Origin: Nocardia rhizosphaerihabitans
GTDB taxonomy: Bacteria; Actinomycetota; Actinomycetes; Mycobacteriales; Mycobacteriaceae
Direction of reading: 5' to 3'
Assembly (NCBI RefSeq): GCF_014646295.1
Contig: NZ_BMNE01000004.1
Span: 186,001 to 250,000 of the forward strand
DNA: 64,000 nt
Part shown: piece by piece, positions 26,160-34,091 of the stretch
How the letters are laid out: the number at the start of each line of letters is the position of its first letter
Numbering within the stretch: position 1 is the stretch's first letter
Position numbers and translations under genes: made by a program
Notes under the pieces: generated by a model
The model's database searches: none
What the model saw: only the letters and a program-made list of their open reading frames with translations
Told to the model about the DNA's origin: nothing

Positions 26160-27089
26160 ATGAACCTCTCTCGTCCGACATTCCGGACAATCGGCGCACT
26201 GGCCGCCACCGCGACGGCCGCCATCCTGCCGACGAACCCGGCTGCCGCTGCACCGGAATCGTGTCCACAGTGGACGCAGCGGACAGCCGCCTCCGGCTAC
26301 GGGCTGCTCGAGAACCTCGCTTTCGACGGCCGCGGGAACCTGCTGCTGTCGGAGCAATCCGCCACCGGCGTCGGCGGCTCGCTACAGCGCCTGTCGGCCG
26401 ACGGCGCGAAGTCTGTCGCGGTGGGCGATATCGACGGCCCCGGGGGAGTCATCGTCGTCGGCGACACGGCCTATTTCACCACCGGCAACAGTGCCGTCGC
26501 CGCGCTGACTGGCCGCGCGGACGGAACCATTCGCGCATTGGACCTCGACTCCGGCACGGTCACCACGGTCGCCACCGGCCTGACGATGCCGAACGGCTTG
26601 GCGCAACTACCCAACGGCGATTTCGTCGTCAGCAAGGACGTCGGCGCGGGATCCATGACGCGAGTAGCGGCGAATGGCAGCGCATCGCCCTACGCGCCGT
26701 CACTCACCTCCACCAACGGCCTCGCGTTCGACCGCGCACGCAATCGGCTCGTAGTTTCGACGACCTTCGACCCCACAACAGTGGTCACCTTCGTCGACTA
26801 CGCCGACCCGTCCCGGCCGACCCCGCACACCGTGATCCCCGGACACGGCCCACTGAACGCGGCCGACGACCTGACCGTCGGCCCGGACGGCAAGGCCTAC
26901 GTGGCACTCAACGTCGCAGGCCGAATCCAACAGGTCGACCTCGACACCCGCCAAACCTGCACCATCGCAGACGGACTTCCCCTGTCCTCCTCGGTCCGTT
27001 TCGGCGCAGGCCCAGGCTGGAACCCACACGCCCTCTACGTAACAAGCTTCCTCGGCACCGTCACCCAGCTGACCCCACCCACCTCCTGA
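26160..27089 (+). CDS. secreted SMP-30/NHL-like beta-propeller protein
   Basis: 309-residue exported protein. The signal peptide (about 1-31) ends AAAAPESCP. Repeated strand patterns follow (GYGLLENLAFDGRGNLLLSE, LTMPNGLAQLPNGDFVVSKD, DLTVGPDGKAYVALNVAGRI), typical of six-bladed propellers of the SMP-30/gluconolactonase type. Cysteines at both ends of the mature chain may be linked. No enzyme activity can be assigned. It starts 120 bases after the tRNA and ends just before the accessory island. Confidence 0.78.
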   Translation: MNLSRPTFRTIGALAATATAAILPTNPAAAAPESCPQWTQRTAASGYGLLENLAFDGRGNLLLSEQSATGVGGSLQRLSADGAKSVAVGDIDGPGGVIVVGDTAYFTTGNSAVAALTGRADGTIRALDLDSGTVTTVATGLTMPNGLAQLPNGDFVVSKDVGAGSMTRVAANGSASPYAPSLTSTNGLAFDRARNRLVVSTTFDPTTVVTFVDYADPSRPTPHTVIPGHGPLNAADDLTVGPDGKAYVALNVAGRIQQVDLDTRQTCTIADGLPLSSSVRFGAGPGWNPHALYVTSFLGTVTQLTPPTS

Positions 27090-27116
27090 CGGGCTCGGGC
27101 GGCGAACTAGAACCAG

Positions 27117-27590
27117 TCAGGCGCAGTTGCTCCTCGGCCGGCCCGGCTTGCGGTCCCATTCCTGCGCGAACTTGCGGATCGGTACCGCATCCCACACCGG
27201 ACCGGTACGCAATTCGAACAGCGGCTGCGGGAACGCCGGGGTCGAGCGAAGCTGGTGCACCCGCTTACGGCTTACTCCGAGGAGTTCGCCCACCTCGGGG
27301 GCGGATACCAGCTCCGGCAGTGTCGGAGCTTCGGCGCGCCGGGCCTGCTCGTCCTCGGTGATGACCTCGATCCCGGTCGGCGGCAGCGGGACGGCGACGC
27401 TGATCATCGTGTGCGCCATCGCGGCGGCGCTGATCGGGTCCGCCGCATCGACGTACACCGACACTTCGACACCCCGCTCGTTCTGGGAGACCGTGCCATC
27501 GTGCTCGGTGAGCATCTCTTCCCATGCGATCAGGTGAGCTTCGTCGGCCCCGCGATCGAAGGTGAATGTTGCGACCCACGTCTGAATCAC
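27117..27590 (-). CDS. HTH protein, probable antitoxin-like partner
   Basis: 157-residue protein. Residues 1-85 form an unrecognised alpha/beta domain (VIQTWVATFTFDRGADEAHL). The C-terminal half carries a MerR/excisionase-like helix-turn-helix (SAPEVGELLGVSRKRVHQLR), a wing (FELRTGPVWDAVPIRKFAQE) and a basic tail (WDRKPGRPRSNCA). It starts with GTG that overlaps the stop of a small upstream frame (GTGA), behind a perfect AGGAGG. That layout is typical of toxin-antitoxin pairs, but the upstream partner is broken. A diverged copy of the last 21 codons lies at 29669-29732. Confidence 0.65.
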   Translation of the reverse strand: MIQTWVATFTFDRGADEAHLIAWEEMLTEHDGTVSQNERGVEVSVYVDAADPISAAAMAHTMISVAVPLPPTGIEVITEDEQARRAEAPTLPELVSAPEVGELLGVSRKRVHQLRSTPAFPQPLFELRTGPVWDAVPIRKFAQEWDRKPGRPRSNCA

Positions 27591-27764
27591 TGGTCCTCCT
27601 TCCGGCGATGGGCGCGTTGTTCCTTCTTGCTCGGCGGTGGAATCTGTAGTCCGGCCCCGCGGAGTGCGACTTTCAGGTCGGCCATCCTGCGGCGGGCGTT
27701 GCTGGGTGTGGCCGGGTATCGCACTTCTGGCCCAATCGGCGATGTCCTTGATATCCGAGTTCAT
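27587..27764 (-). pseudogene. broken small gene upstream of the HTH gene
   Basis: Two pieces in different frames. The ATG at 27764 opens MNSDIKDIADWAR, and after about 40 bases another frame continues VRYPATPSNARRRMADLKVA and ends IPPPSKKEQRAHRRKEDQ, with its stop overlapping the HTH gene start. The whole is 178 bases, not a multiple of three, so an internal deletion with a frameshift is likely. The position suggests the toxin half of a two-gene unit. A 45-residue product from the GTG at 27724 remains possible. Confidence 0.5.
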
Positions 27765-27786
27765 GGTCGCCTTCCTTTGCGATCTG

Positions 27787-28113
27787 TCAAGTGTTTGCCG
27801 GAGGTTCGACCATGCGGAGCACCCAAGGGTGCCGGTGTCGAACCCCCTTCCCCGGACTCCCGGTCGCCATGCCCCGATAGACCATCTCGGCCAACACTTC
27901 TGGCCCCGCGTCGAAGTGACGCGCGGCGAGGTTGGACCGTGACGTAGGTGTGCACCCCGGCCGACACGGTGCGTACGTGCGAGGCGTACGACGGTGGTAC
28001 TCGCAGACGGCTGGGTTTCGGAGTGAGAGCTCCCCCTGGTCGGGCTCGTCGGTGACGACCGTGGAACAGTCCACCGGGGCCTGGGAGACGAGGCAGCAGG
28101 GTCGTCCGAGCAC
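27787..28113 (-). CDS. hypothetical cysteine-rich protein
   Basis: 108-residue frame from a GTG at 28113. It has six cysteines in the first half (residues 6, 7, 16, 37, 50, 54) and a C-terminal part EVLAEMVYRGMATGSPGKGV that reads like a conserved helix. Third-position GC is high, as in real genes here. No good ribosome-binding site is seen and I do not recognise the family. It may be a real island gene or a chance frame. Confidence 0.35.
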   Translation of the reverse strand: MLGRPCCLVSQAPVDCSTVVTDEPDQGELSLRNPAVCEYHRRTPRTYAPCRPGCTPTSRSNLAARHFDAGPEVLAEMVYRGMATGSPGKGVRHRHPWVLRMVEPPANT

Positions 28114-28585
28114 GGGAGCGTTGACGGCTCCTGGCGTCAGGGCGACTCCTCGGCGTGGAGAGGTGCCGAGGCGTTGCAGGTAGGGTGTCCCCTACGGTGC
28201 GAACAGGTTTTGGCTGCTTCGTACCCAGGCCCTCGGATAGCGTTGGCGCGCTACCGGGGGCCGTTCTGTGAACGCGACGTTACACCTCGGGTAACCGATG
28301 GGCAAACGACTTCGGAGAGTTGCGGATTCGGCTTCGACCTCTTCCTTATGAAATAGCAGCGGTCCGAATAGGCTTGGCCGCGGCCGTGACCCGCCGCTTG
28401 GCTATCTTGACCGCAAGACGTCAGCGCAGGCTCCATAGCGTGAGTGGCGGTGGATCGGCCAACCGGGCGAAATCGAGGCGAAGAAGGCTCTCTATGCCGG
28501 TGCGGGCATCCCGACCCGTGCGATTGCCCTTCGCCGCTCAGCCAGGGTTCGCCCCGTATGTCGCCGTCCGGTAGCGTCTCCCGAC
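28114..28585. other. non-coding stretch before the WXG100 genes
   Basis: No convincing gene. The one structure seen is a hairpin, CCTCGGC (28148-28154) with GCCGAGG (28165-28171). The WXG100 promoter probably lies near 28572, where TAGCGT precedes the ATG. Confidence 0.4.
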
Positions 28586-28928
28586 ATGAGTACTCCTGGG
28601 GGGGAGCGACGGTCAGTCGTTGTCGGTAGTCCCCGACGAGGTCAGTGCAGTCGGCAAGTACGTCTACGGCCTGGCCGAAACGCTGCGCGCAGCGTTGGAT
28701 TCGGCAAGTGGGGATGTCGAGGCCTTGCTCAGTGGCGGATGGCTTGGTGATCTGGCCGACGAATTCGGTACCGGTTGGACCGAAACCAGCAGTGGTGGCC
28801 GCCAGATCTGCACCGCCTTGACCGGGATGGCGGAGAAGCTGGGAGTCACCGCCGACACGTTCCAGAGTCAAGATGTCTCGAATCAGTTCTCGCTCAATAT
28901 GATTGGCCTCGATCTATCGGAGTTGTAA
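28586..28928 (+). pseudogene. WXG100-family gene with a G7 frameshift
   Basis: The ATG at 28586 reads MSTPGGE and shifts out of frame at a run of seven G (28598-28604). With six G the frame becomes MSTPGGSDGQSLSVVPDEV and joins the open frame that continues AVGKYVYGLAETLRAALDSA to the stop at 28928, a 113-residue protein. That frame has the helix-turn-helix hairpin layout of small ESX substrates, with SGGWLGDLADEFGTGW at the bend (WxG). As it stands only a TTG at 28620 could start it. This is either a sequencing error, phase variation or decay. Confidence 0.7.
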
Positions 28929-29273
28929 TGGGTTCGGAATTCTCTGTCGATATGGATCAGCTCGATCAGATCGTGGCTCGCCTGGCCGGATTGGCTGGGT
29001 TCGTGGCCGATCATCTCGACGACATCGATGATCAGGTCGAATCCGTCAAAGGGCACTTGGCCCGATGCGGATGTTGACCTCGATGAACTTGCCGAAGCTG
29101 CCGAAAATGTCGTAGCGCGCGGTCCTAATGACGATGGAAATTATGAACGTGACGTCGATGCGGGGCGAGTAATCGGTAGTGTGGCAGAGCAAATCGGAGG
29201 CGCAGTTACCACTCGATACAAGGTGGTTACCGACCGATTCGGTGGTGTAATAACGATGTATCCGATACCTTAA
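28928..29273 (+). pseudogene. WXG100-toxin gene remnant
   Basis: The ATG at 28928 overlaps the upstream stop (TAATG) and reads MGSEFSVDMDQLDQIVARLA, the first WXG100 helix. It then stops early after HLARCGC. One extra G at 29051-29053 explains this: removing it gives VKGTW followed by PDADVDLDELAEAAENVVAR and an end TTRYKVVTDRFGGVITMYPI. The rejoined 114 residues hold the N-terminal helix up to the WXG bend and what looks like the tail of a polymorphic toxin; the second helix and the toxin body are missing. GC is lower than in the flanks from about 29080. Confidence 0.65.
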
Positions 29274-29282
29274 GGAGTAGAA

Positions 29283-29579
29283 GTGGGAATTGATGTCATT
29301 ATTCAAAATCAGGTGCACAAACAGATGGAAGTCCTCACTGGCAGTGCATTGGAATCGTTGAGCAGTGTGGTATCGACTGCGCCTAGTGGATCACTGCTTT
29401 GGGGTATTCATAAACATGCGGACACGATGTTCAACGCCAAGCAGCTAGACGCGCTGATTGAGGAGATTGCAGCACTGTCCCCGAGGAATGATCTCGAACG
29501 CGAACTGTTTGCAATATTGAGCAATGCGGCAGAATTTGCAATACGTCAGCGGGGTTATATTTGGTTCAGTGGCGATTGA
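29283..29579 (+). CDS. probable immunity protein for the toxin remnant
   Basis: 98-residue protein from a GTG with AAGGAG before it, 9 bases after the toxin-remnant stop. It is mostly helical (MEVLTGSALESLSSVVSTAP; AKQLDALIEEIAALSPRNDL), soluble, and lower in GC than the chromosome around it. No family recognised. Position directly after a toxin tail, small size and base composition are what one expects of an immunity gene, and it is intact while the toxin is not. Function is inferred from context only. Confidence 0.6.
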   Translation: MGIDVIIQNQVHKQMEVLTGSALESLSSVVSTAPSGSLLWGIHKHADTMFNAKQLDALIEEIAALSPRNDLERELFAILSNAAEFAIRQRGYIWFSGD

Positions 29580-29668
29580 ACGGACAGTAGCCGACAGGGC
29601 TGACGTATACGCGCAGCTGACGCCACCAAGTTTCGGACGGCGCTCGGGGCGCTGTTGAACTAGATCAA

Positions 29669-29732
29669 TCAGGTGCAGTTGGTCCTCGGTCGGCCCGGCT
29701 TGCGGGTCCATTCCAGTGCGAAGGTTCGGATC
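29669..29732 (-). pseudogene. diverged 3' end copy of the HTH gene
   Basis: In the minus frame this reads IRTFALEWTRKPGRPRTNCT and a stop, against IRKFAQEWDRKPGRPRSNCA at the end of the gene at 27117-27590. The match extends past the stop into GAACTAGA and breaks sharply at about 29732. Nothing upstream matches, so it is a truncated paralogue at a junction. Confidence 0.7.
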
Positions 29733-29819
29733 AGGGACACCAGTACCTCGGGTGGAGTCACCGTCGATATCAAGGATCCCGGGAGTGGCAAGCCAGTAAA
29801 GGTGCATCTGCCGAAATGA
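29721..29819 (+). pseudogene. orphan toxin C-terminal tail
   Basis: An open frame without a start reads KVRIRDTSTSGGVTVDIKDP and ends GKPVKVHLPK. Its TGA overlaps the ATG of the next gene (ATGA), as toxin and immunity genes often do. It begins at the junction with the HTH-gene remnant, so the rest of the toxin has been lost. Confidence 0.5.
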
Positions 29820-30238
29820 TGACTACGAAGCTCGAGAACTTCCTCCTGTACGCCATCGACGACGATTGGGCGCCGATCGCTGAGTTCGATGCCGACGTGC
29901 GAAAGATCGAACCAGGCGAATATTCGCGACCGCGAGTTCTGGAAATAATCCGAGAATTCGCTACTCGGGGATACATCGGACTGGGTAGTTTCCCTGGCCA
30001 GGGGCGGTCGTGGGAACCATGGAATGTATCTGTCGACGATGCGGTCCGTCGAATTGCCTTCGGCTACAATAATTGTGCTGGATATCTCGAGATTCCAGAC
30101 GACGAGATCGGGTCGAACGAAGTCTTCAGGGCTGAGATCACCTCCGAGGGTCGCAAGCGACTACAGGAGCTGGGAGACCCCTACGCGCAGTACGGCGATC
30201 CATGGGCCGATGATCCGCTCCTGCGGGCTGACGGTTGA
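29816..30238 (+). CDS. probable immunity protein (orphan)
   Basis: 140-residue soluble protein beginning MMTTKLENFLLYAIDDDWAP. It has a winged-helix-like middle (RPRVLEIIREFATRGYIGLG), an aromatic stretch (GRSWEPWNVSVDDAVRRIAF) and an acidic end. Its start is coupled to the stop of the orphan toxin tail. Base composition is lower in GC than neighbouring housekeeping genes. I do not recognise the family; immunity function is inferred from the tail-coupled position and the island context. Confidence 0.6.
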   Translation: MMTTKLENFLLYAIDDDWAPIAEFDADVRKIEPGEYSRPRVLEIIREFATRGYIGLGSFPGQGRSWEPWNVSVDDAVRRIAFGYNNCAGYLEIPDDEIGSNEVFRAEITSEGRKRLQELGDPYAQYGDPWADDPLLRADG

Positions 30239-30308
30239 GATCCATCCGTCGGCCACGACGAACCGCGCCGTAGCCGAACGATCACAACAGCGGATCCGGA
30301 CCGGTGTC

Positions 30309-30342
30309 CGCCGAGGTGTGCGAACTCACGCAATCCTCGGCG
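30309..30342. terminator. probable bidirectional terminator
   Basis: CGCCGAGG (30309-30316) pairs with CCTCGGCG (30335-30342) between the converging island gene and the HIT gene. Confidence 0.45.
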
Positions 30343-30349
30343 GCGGCGC

Positions 30350-30775
30350 TCAGTCGGGGACGTTGGCGCCGTGGCCGAGTTCGCGGAGGGCGGCTTTGAT
30401 CTTGTCGCGGGCCTCGTCGAGGGATTCGGGTTTGGGGGCGGTGTCGGCGCCGGAGATGTCGAAGTCGCCCATGGTGTAGGCGGGGAAGACGTGGGTGTGC
30501 AGGTGGGGGACTTCCAGGCCGGCGATGAGGAGGCCGGCGCGGGGGGCGTCGAAGGCGATGCGGACGGCTTGGCCGATCTTCTGGGCGACGCCGGTGAGGC
30601 GGGCCATGACGGCGGGGTCGATGTCCTGCCACTGGTCGATCTCGGCGCGCGGCACGACGAGGGTGTGGCCCTGGGTGACGGGGGCGATGGTGAGGAAGGC
30701 GACGAACTCGTCGTCCTCCCAGACGAAACGGCCGGGAAGCTGTCCGGCGATGATCGCGCTGAAGACGGATGCCAT
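30350..30775 (-). CDS. HIT-family protein
   Basis: 141-residue histidine-triad nucleotide-binding protein. The active-site motif reads PHLHTHVFP (HxHxH), preceded by the family strand TLVVPRAEIDQW and the helix DPAVMARLTGVAQKIGQAVR. Such enzymes hydrolyse nucleotide phosphoramidates or nucleoside-monophosphate conjugates. The C-terminal 35 residues are a charged helical extension. It lies 13 bases after the PH-domain gene on the same strand, so the two are probably co-transcribed. Confidence 0.88.
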   Translation of the reverse strand: MASVFSAIIAGQLPGRFVWEDDEFVAFLTIAPVTQGHTLVVPRAEIDQWQDIDPAVMARLTGVAQKIGQAVRIAFDAPRAGLLIAGLEVPHLHTHVFPAYTMGDFDISGADTAPKPESLDEARDKIKAALRELGHGANVPD

Positions 30776-30788
30776 GCGGCGAGCCTAA

Positions 30789-31166
30789 TCAGATCCCGAC
30801 GAAATGCGACAGGATGCCCTGTACCTCGTAGATGTCGACCTGACGGTTGAACCGCTGCTTGACCGGCTCGTTCCCGCTGCCGATCCAGATATAGAGCTCG
30901 GCGTCGAGATCGAAGGTGCCTGCGGTCTCCACGGCGAAATGGGTGATCGAGCGGTAGGGGATGGAGTGGTAGCTGACCTTGCGGCCGGTGACGCCCTGCT
31001 TGTCGACCAGGATCAGCCTGCGATTGGTGAACAGCATCGCGTCGCGCACCAGGATGAAGGCCGAATAGACCTGCTCACCCTGGCCGAACAGCCTCGCGTA
31101 CTCCTGCTGGGCGGCGGCGGGATCGATGCGACCCGCATTGCCCATCATTCCGTCGAGCAGACCCAT
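30789..31166 (-). CDS. bacterial PH-domain protein
   Basis: 125-residue cytoplasmic protein with a bacterial pleckstrin-homology fold. Strands read VYSAFILVRDAMLFTNRRLI, VTGRKVSYHSIPYRSITHFA and FDLDAELYIWIGS, with a C-terminal helix (YEVQGILSHFV). The N-terminus MGLLDGMMGNAGRIDPAAAQ is typical of this group. Function is unknown. It is probably the first gene of a pair with the HIT gene. Confidence 0.82.
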   Translation of the reverse strand: MGLLDGMMGNAGRIDPAAAQQEYARLFGQGEQVYSAFILVRDAMLFTNRRLILVDKQGVTGRKVSYHSIPYRSITHFAVETAGTFDLDAELYIWIGSGNEPVKQRFNRQVDIYEVQGILSHFVGI

Positions 31167-31373
31167 GCTGTGCTCCCCTCGCCCTGTCTCCGGCCGACCG
31201 TTGTCCCGCCAGCATCATTGTCCCCCAAGCGAACCCGATGTGGGTGGCGTGTGCGAGTGAATTCCCGGTGCCGGGCGAGGGCTCGGATCCGCGGCCGCGG
31301 CCGGCCGGCGGCTACCGGATACGGCGACCAGGTAGCGAGCTGGGGCGTGCGAAGCGGGTGCGCAGTGCGCGAC

Positions 31374-31379
31374 TAATCT
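31374..31379 (+). promoter_or_regulatory. -10 element of leaderless purD
   Basis: TAATCT ends 6 bases before the GTG at 31386, so transcription should begin at or next to the start codon. This decides for 31386 over the GTG at 31380, which would lie upstream of the transcript. Confidence 0.6.
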
Positions 31380-31385
31380 GTGACC

Positions 31386-32669
31386 GTGCGCGTACTCGTC
31401 ATCGGTTCCGGAGCCCGTGAACATGCCCTCGTCCTGGCGTTGCGCCGGGACCCGTCCGTGACGGCGGTCATCGCCGCTCCGGGCAATCCGGGCATCGGAC
31501 AGCATGCCGAGCTACGCCCGGTCGATCCGTGTGCGGCCGAGGACGTCGTCGCGCTGGCCACCGAGGTCGCCGCCGATCTCGTGGTGATCGGACCCGAGGT
31601 GCCGCTGGTGCTCGGCATCGCCGACGCCGTGCGCGCGGCCGGATTCCCGGTGTTCGGCCCGTCCAAGGACGCGGCCCGGATCGAGGGCTCGAAGGCGTTC
31701 GCCAAGGACGTGATGGCGGCCGCCGGTGTGCGGACCGCGCACAGCGAGATCGTCGACACCCCCGCCGACCTGGACGCCGCGCTCGATCGCTTCGGCCCGA
31801 CCTGGGTGGTGAAGGACGACGGGCTCGCGGCGGGCAAGGGCGTCGTGGTGACCGCCGACCGGCGAGCGGCCCGCGATCACGGTGCCGAGCTGCTCGAACA
31901 GGGCCATCCGGTGCTGCTCGAGTCGTTCCTGGACGGCCCGGAGGTGTCGCTGTTCTGTCTGGTCGACGGCGAGACCGTCGTCCCCCTGCTACCCGCCCAG
32001 GATCACAAGCGTGTCGGCGACGGCGATTCCGGCCCCAACACCGGCGGCATGGGCGCCTACACCCCGCTGCCGTGGCTGCCCGAAGAGACGCTGATCGAGA
32101 TTGTCGAGGACGTGGTCAAGCCTGTCGCGGCCGAGCTGGTGCGCCGCGGTAGCTCGTTCTCCGGCCTGCTGTACGCCGGTCTGGCGATCGGGTCGAACGG
32201 TCCGGCTGTCGTCGAGTTCAATTGCCGGTTCGGCGACCCTGAGACGCAGGCTGTGCTGGCGCTGCTCGACAGTCCGTTCGCCGAGCTGCTGCACGCCACC
32301 GCCACCGGCCGCCTGGCAGAGGTGGAGATACCGCGGTGGAAGGACGGCGCCGCGATCACTGTGGTTCTGGCTGCCGAGAACTACCCGGCGCGCCCCCGCA
32401 CGGGTGACGTGATCACCGGCGCCGAGGACGGCGCACTGGACGGCGACACGCTGGTGCTGCACGCGGGCACCGGACTGCGCGAGGACAAGGCGCTGGTCTC
32501 GGCGGGTGGCCGCGTGCTCAATGTGGTCGGTGTCGGTGAGGATCTCGCCCAGGCCAGGGAGCGGGCCTACGCGCGGCTCGCTCAGATCAAGCTTCCCGGT
32601 AGCCATTTCCGCACCGATATCGGCGCCACCGAGGTTGTTGTCCCGGAGCGGACGAAGGTCTCCGAGTAG
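31386..32669 (+). CDS. purD: phosphoribosylamine-glycine ligase PurD
   Basis: 427-residue ATP-grasp ligase, second step of de novo purine synthesis. It starts MRVLVIGSGAREHALVLAL, the canonical PurD N-terminus, which agrees with the leaderless start. ATP-grasp elements include WVVKDDGLAAGKGVVVTADR, LLPAQDHKRVGDGDSGPNTG and GMGAYTPLP. The metal-site region is VEFNCRFGDPETQ. Length is normal. The other pur genes follow with unrelated genes between them. Confidence 0.95.
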   Translation: MRVLVIGSGAREHALVLALRRDPSVTAVIAAPGNPGIGQHAELRPVDPCAAEDVVALATEVAADLVVIGPEVPLVLGIADAVRAAGFPVFGPSKDAARIEGSKAFAKDVMAAAGVRTAHSEIVDTPADLDAALDRFGPTWVVKDDGLAAGKGVVVTADRRAARDHGAELLEQGHPVLLESFLDGPEVSLFCLVDGETVVPLLPAQDHKRVGDGDSGPNTGGMGAYTPLPWLPEETLIEIVEDVVKPVAAELVRRGSSFSGLLYAGLAIGSNGPAVVEFNCRFGDPETQAVLALLDSPFAELLHATATGRLAEVEIPRWKDGAAITVVLAAENYPARPRTGDVITGAEDGALDGDTLVLHAGTGLREDKALVSAGGRVLNVVGVGEDLAQARERAYARLAQIKLPGSHFRTDIGATEVVVPERTKVSE

Positions 32670-32679
32670 CGCGCACGGT

Positions 32680-32711
32680 GATCAGCGGACCGCTCGTCGT
32701 GTCCGCTGATC
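32680..32711. terminator. bidirectional terminator after purD
   Basis: GATCAGCGGAC (32680-32690) pairs with GTCCGCTGATC (32701-32711) between the converging purD and M23 genes. Confidence 0.75.
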
Positions 32712-32725
32712 CTTGTCGCCGTGCG

Positions 32726-33964
32726 TCAGGTCAGGCGCAGTCCGTGCAATGCCAGCCACGCCTGCGGGTCCACGTGCTGGCCGTTCTGCACGATCTCGAA
32801 GTGCAGGTGGGGGCCCGTGGAGTCGCCGCGGTTGCCGATGCGGGCGATCTGCATGCCCGCGGGGACGCGTTCGCCCTGGGAGACGAAGAAGTCGTACATG
32901 TGGCCGTAGATGCTGATGGTGCCGTCGTCGTGGCGAATGCGGACCCACAGGCCGAAACCCTGCGCCGGGCCGGCTTCCACGACGGTGCCGTCGGCGACGG
33001 CGTAGATGGGGCTGCCGATGGGGGCGGCGATGTCGATGCCGCGGTGCATGGTGCCCCAGCGTGAGCCGAAACCGGAGGTGAACGCGCCCTTGGCGGGCAG
33101 GCTGAAGCCGCCGCCGGACGGAGTCGACCCCGGCACCATCACCCCGGGAACCACCGGGGCACGCTGACCCATCCAGTCCTGCCATTCGCCCGACGCCGCG
33201 GCCGCCGCTTCCGCCTTCGCCCGCTCCAGGGTGGCGCGGGCGGCGGCGGCGACCACCGCTGCCTCGCGCCGCTTCTCACCCCTGGCGATGGCGGCGAGCA
33301 GACGCGTCGACGACTGCGGATTCGGCGCGAGCTGCGGTGGATAGGCGATCGCCACCCGCTGCGCTTCCCCTGGCGCCAGCGGACGATCGCTCGCGATGTC
33401 CCTGATCTGCGAGTCGGCGGCGGCGAACACCGCGACGATGACGACGCCTGCGATCAGCACCCGACGCTCGAACAGCACCTGACGCACTCGATCCCGGCTC
33501 GGCCGCTGCGCCCACAGCGCTTCGGCACGCGCCTTGGGCCGCAGCCAGAACACCGTGCGCACCTCGCCGCGGCGCAGTTCACCGGCGACCTCGCCGACTG
33601 CCGGATGGTTGTCCACCCAGGTCGTCACGCGCTCGCGAACACTGGTCTGCGACGCCAGCTGTTCACGCCAATTCGCCTGCAGGACATGGCCGGTGAGGCT
33701 GACAGCGGACCTGCCCGCGCGATCGGCGGTCGCCTGCCCCGAAGCATCGTCGGCCTCGTGGTCGGCCGACGTGTCCTGCGCTGCACCACCATCGGCGGTG
33801 GCCTGCTTGTCGGCGTCCGTGTCTGCCTGGCGCACACCGTCACCCGTCGTCGACGGGTGGTCCGGTCCCTCGGCAGGCGAACCGTCGACAGCCGATGTGT
33901 CAGCGCGATCGACCGTCCCCGTATCCGCCCGCCGCACTCTCCCCGCCGTCCTCATCCACTCCAT
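32726..33964 (-). CDS. membrane-anchored M23 (LytM) peptidoglycan peptidase
   Basis: About 412 residues. The N-terminal 90 residues are Asp/Ala/Thr-rich and disordered, a single membrane span follows (VLIAGVVIVAVFAAADSQI, about 170-188), then a helical linker of Ala/Glu/Arg. The C-terminal LytM domain (about 290-405) has the zinc ligands in MHRGIDIAAP and GPHLHFEIV, plus GSRWGTMH. It should cut peptide cross-links in the wall or regulate amidases. Start is uncertain: the ATG at 33964 is chosen, with a GTG 21 bases upstream possible. Confidence 0.87.
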   Translation of the reverse strand: MEWMRTAGRVRRADTGTVDRADTSAVDGSPAEGPDHPSTTGDGVRQADTDADKQATADGGAAQDTSADHEADDASGQATADRAGRSAVSLTGHVLQANWREQLASQTSVRERVTTWVDNHPAVGEVAGELRRGEVRTVFWLRPKARAEALWAQRPSRDRVRQVLFERRVLIAGVVIVAVFAAADSQIRDIASDRPLAPGEAQRVAIAYPPQLAPNPQSSTRLLAAIARGEKRREAAVVAAAARATLERAKAEAAAAASGEWQDWMGQRAPVVPGVMVPGSTPSGGGFSLPAKGAFTSGFGSRWGTMHRGIDIAAPIGSPIYAVADGTVVEAGPAQGFGLWVRIRHDDGTISIYGHMYDFFVSQGERVPAGMQIARIGNRGDSTGPHLHFEIVQNGQHVDPQAWLALHGLRLT

Positions 33965-34091
33965 GGTGCCCCCGCGCCCCGGCACCGACGTAGCTGCGCC
34001 TGCTGCGTCGGTGGCTGCGTCTTCGCTGTCGGAGCCATTGTGCCGACCATATCTGTGAACGCGCGCAATCGGGTGCTCTACCGTCTCTCGG

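Noticed and set aside
28251..28871. 206-residue minus-strand frame across the WXG100 gene
   Set aside because: It covers an apparent WXG100 gene antisense, has no ribosome-binding site and no recognisable segment.
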